64,000 bases of DNA, taken from positions 3,152,501-3,216,500 of the forward strand of contig NC_064773.1 of assembly GCF_011397635.1 (NCBI RefSeq), written 5' to 3'. Below the pieces are notes generated by a model. That model was not told where the DNA came from. It made no database searches and worked only from the letters and a program-made list of their open reading frames with translations. This stretch comes from Epinephelus fuscoguttatus. Lineage: Eukaryota; Chordata; Actinopteri; Perciformes; Serranidae. Positions 61,633 through 64,000 of the stretch are shown here, piece after piece. A program made the position numbers and the translations under genes. Every line of letters begins with the position of its first letter. Within the stretch, counting starts at the first letter, position 1.

Positions 61633-63232
61633 CAAAACCCAAAACCAGTGAAGTTGGCACGTTATGTAAATCGTAGATAAAAACAGAATACAATGATTTG
61701 CAAATCCTTTTCAACTCATATTCAATTGAATACACTGCAAAGACAAGATGTTTGATGTTCAAACTGAGAAACTTTATTTTTTTTTGCAAATAATCATTAA
61801 CTTAGAATTTAAAGGCAGCAACACATTGCAAAAAAGTTGGCACAGGGGCCTTTTTACCACTGTGTTACATCGCCTTTCCTTTTAACGACACTCAGTAAAC
61901 GTTTGGGAACTGAGGAGACCAATTTTTGAAGCTTTTCAGGTGGAACTCTTTCCCCATTCTTGCTTGATGTACAGCTTAAGTTGTTCAACAGTCCGGGGTC
62001 TCCATTGTCGTATTTTACGCTTCATAATGCGCCACACATTTTCAATGGGAGACAGGTCTGGACTACAGGCAGGCCAGTCTAGTACCCGCACTCTTTTACT
62101 ATGGAGCCATGCTGTTGTAACACGTGCAGAATGTGGCTTGTCTTGCTGAAATCAGCAGGGCGTCCATGAAAAAGACGTTGCTTGGATGGCAACATATGTT
62201 GCTCCAAAACCTGTATGTACCTTTCAGCATTAATGGTGCCTTCACATATGTGTAAGTTGCCCATGCCTTGGGCACTAATACACCCCCATACCATCACAGA
62301 TGCTGGCTTTTGAACTTTGCGCCTATAACAGTCTGGATGGTTCTTTTCCTCTTTGGTCCGGAGGACACGACGTCCACAGTTTCCAAAAACAATTTGAAAT
62401 GTGGACTCGTCAGACCACAGAACACTTTTCCACTTTGCATCAGTCCATCTTAGATGAGCTCGGGCCCAGCGAAGCCGGCGGCGTTTCTGGGTGCTGTTGA
62501 TAAATGGCTTTCGCTTTGCATTGTAGAGTTTTAACTTGCACTTGCAGATGTAGCGACGAACTGTAGTTACTGACAGTGGTTTTCTGAAGTGTTCCTGAGC
62601 CCATGTGGTGATGTCCTTTACACACTGATGTCGGTTTTGATGCAGTACCGCCTGAGGGATCGAAGGTCACGGGCATTCAATGTTGGTTGTCGGCCTTGTC
62701 GCTTACGTGCAGTGATTTCTCCAGATTCTCTGAACCTTTTGACGATATTACGGACCGTAGATGATGAAATCCCTAAATTTCTTGCAATAGCTCGTTGAGG
62801 AATGTTGTTCTTAAACTGTTCGACAATCAGCTCACGCATTTGTTCACTAAGTGGTGACCCTCGCCCCATCCTTGTTTGTGAATGACTGAGCATTTCAGGG
62901 AAGCTGCTTTTATACCCAATCATGGCACCCACCTGTTCCCAATTAGCCCGTTCACCTGTGGGATGTTCCAAATAAGTGTTTGATGAGCATTCCTCAGCTT
63001 TCTCAGTCTTTTTTGCCACTTGTGCCAGCTTTTTTGAAACATGTTGCAGGCATCAAATTCCAAATGAGCTAATATTTGCAAAAAATTACAAAGTTTACCT
63101 GTTCGAACATTAAGTAACTTGTCTTTGCAGTGTATTCAATTGAATATAGGTTGAAAAGGATTTGCAAATCATTGTATTCTGTTTTTATTTACGGTTTACA
63201 CAACGTGCCAACTTCACTGGTTTTGGGTTTTG
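61633..63232 (-). mobile_element. Tc1-like transposon, nearly full length
   Basis: 1600 bases between TA dinucleotides (61631-61632 and 63233-63234). The terminal inverted repeats are long, about 130-200 bases, starting caaaacccaaaaccagtgaa. The transposase runs on the minus strand from about 62869 (MGRGSPLSEQMRELIV) to a stop at 61854 (KRKGDVTQW), close to the usual 340 codons. The helix-turn-helix (QRAIARNLGISSSTVRNIV), DE-containing WSDESTFQ region, and VWGCISAQGMGNLH motifs are readable. At least two frame shifts (near 62640 and near 62150) break it. Confidence 0.9.
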
Positions 63233-63540
63233 TATATAGTTGTCACCATCTAGTGGACATAATCTGATATTGTGAACTTAACTTTTTGTGCACTTGATAA
63301 ATTAGATGTAGAATGTTTCTCAAAGTGGTAAGAGGTGAAACTTCTTCTCCATCACAACTCTCTGCACTATTAGCCTACAATGATCTGTCCATCCATAATG
63401 TTCATGTGATCATGATGGAACTGAAAGAGTGTCAGTGTAACATTGAAAGTCACTTGCTGCTTCCACAGACAGCTGACATGTATTTGTCAGTGTGTTTGAT
63501 CATTAATAGGACAAAGTTATGAACGATTTCAATCTAAAGG
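63233..63540. other. Spacer, no gene recognised
   Basis: No feature is supported. Confidence 0.5.
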
Positions 63541-64000
63541 AGTCACAGCAGCAGCTGCGATGGCAAGTCTGGCTAAACTGCACCATGAGCCTCGGCCATC
63601 AACGGCGTGTTTGCTGCCACCACAAAAACGGGACTTTATTGCAAAGTCATCGACAGCACATGGTTGTTTTTACACGGAGTCCCTGAACAAACATGTGGGC
63701 CAGCTGGAAAACGGCTTTTGATGGAGCTGTGATGCATTTGAAATCATTTTAGGAGACAAATGAGTGGGAAAAGCCGCCGAGCAGCGCTGGCCACGGCGGC
63801 AATAGGCGAGGTTTGGAGGCTCCACACACAAAATGCAGACAGCATCAGAGCTCTCCATGACTTGAATATGAAGAGACACAAGTCCGCTATCGGCCCTTCG
63901 CTGTCAGCCTTCAGCACCTGTCACACATTTAGTTTGGACTCTTTTAGCAGTCCAGAGAAAACACAAGTTGCACGGCATCCACACTGCACGGAGGAGCCAC
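63541..64000. other. Non-repetitive, balanced-composition segment; possible conserved non-coding element
   Basis: This segment differs from the A/T-rich spacers: about even base composition, no repeats and no known family. A 53-codon plus-strand frame (63560-63721, starting MASLAKLHHEPRPS) exists but has no recognised domain. The run continues to the window edge. Confidence 0.3.

Overview
This window is vertebrate nuclear DNA, almost certainly from a ray-finned (acanthomorph-like) fish. The evidence is a split cnot2 gene with short exons and vertebrate-like protein sequence, intronless replication-dependent histone genes with metazoan 3' stem-loops, and a mixture of Tc1, hAT, Harbinger-like, LINE, tRNA-SINE and DIRS-like remnants that is usual in teleosts.

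Layout. (1) About 0-4 kb: mostly non-coding, with one weak candidate terminal exon on the minus strand near position 300. (2) About 4.1-20.1 kb: cnot2 on the minus strand. Fourteen coding exons give a clean 541-residue frame, plus one non-coding first exon next to a YY1-like site. Its introns hold a MITE with a large internal foldback, a tRNA-type SINE, and three dinucleotide repeats that touch or nearly touch splice sites. (3) About 20.1-26.9 kb: a repeat field, with a CTACT minisatellite, a CCACTC-rich satellite, broken LINEs, a SINE with perfect 16-bp target duplications, and a fossil DIRS-like element. (4) About 27.4-60.3 kb: a histone cluster in the order H2A(+), H4(+), H3(-), H2B(-), H4(-), H2A(-), H1 pseudogene(-), a short divergent linker histone(+), H3(+), H4(-), H2B(-). 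Every one, even the pseudogene, is followed by a histone stem-loop. (5) Between and after these genes lie further transposons, including a 5'-truncated L1-clade LINE inserted across the start codon of a Harbinger-type Myb-like ORF, a hAT element nested in another MITE, and an almost full-length Tc1 element at 61.6-63.2 kb. (6) The last 450 bases have unusual, non-repetitive sequence that may be a conserved non-coding element.

How the genes relate. The core histones supply all four nucleosome subunits. H3 and H4 copies are nearly identical down to their 3' flanks, which suggests gene conversion. The two H2B genes share an identical core and 3' end but have unrelated-looking N-terminal tails. 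The intact linker histone is only 140 aa, has an unusual winged-helix sequence, and shares a recognisable promoter block with the decayed H1 gene 4 kb away. The divergent linker histone and divergent H2B tails are the best candidates for something not yet described. They may point to a specialised (for example germline or embryonic) histone set, but expression cannot be judged from DNA alone. CNOT2 is a subunit of the CCR4-NOT deadenylase and has no evident functional tie to the cluster.
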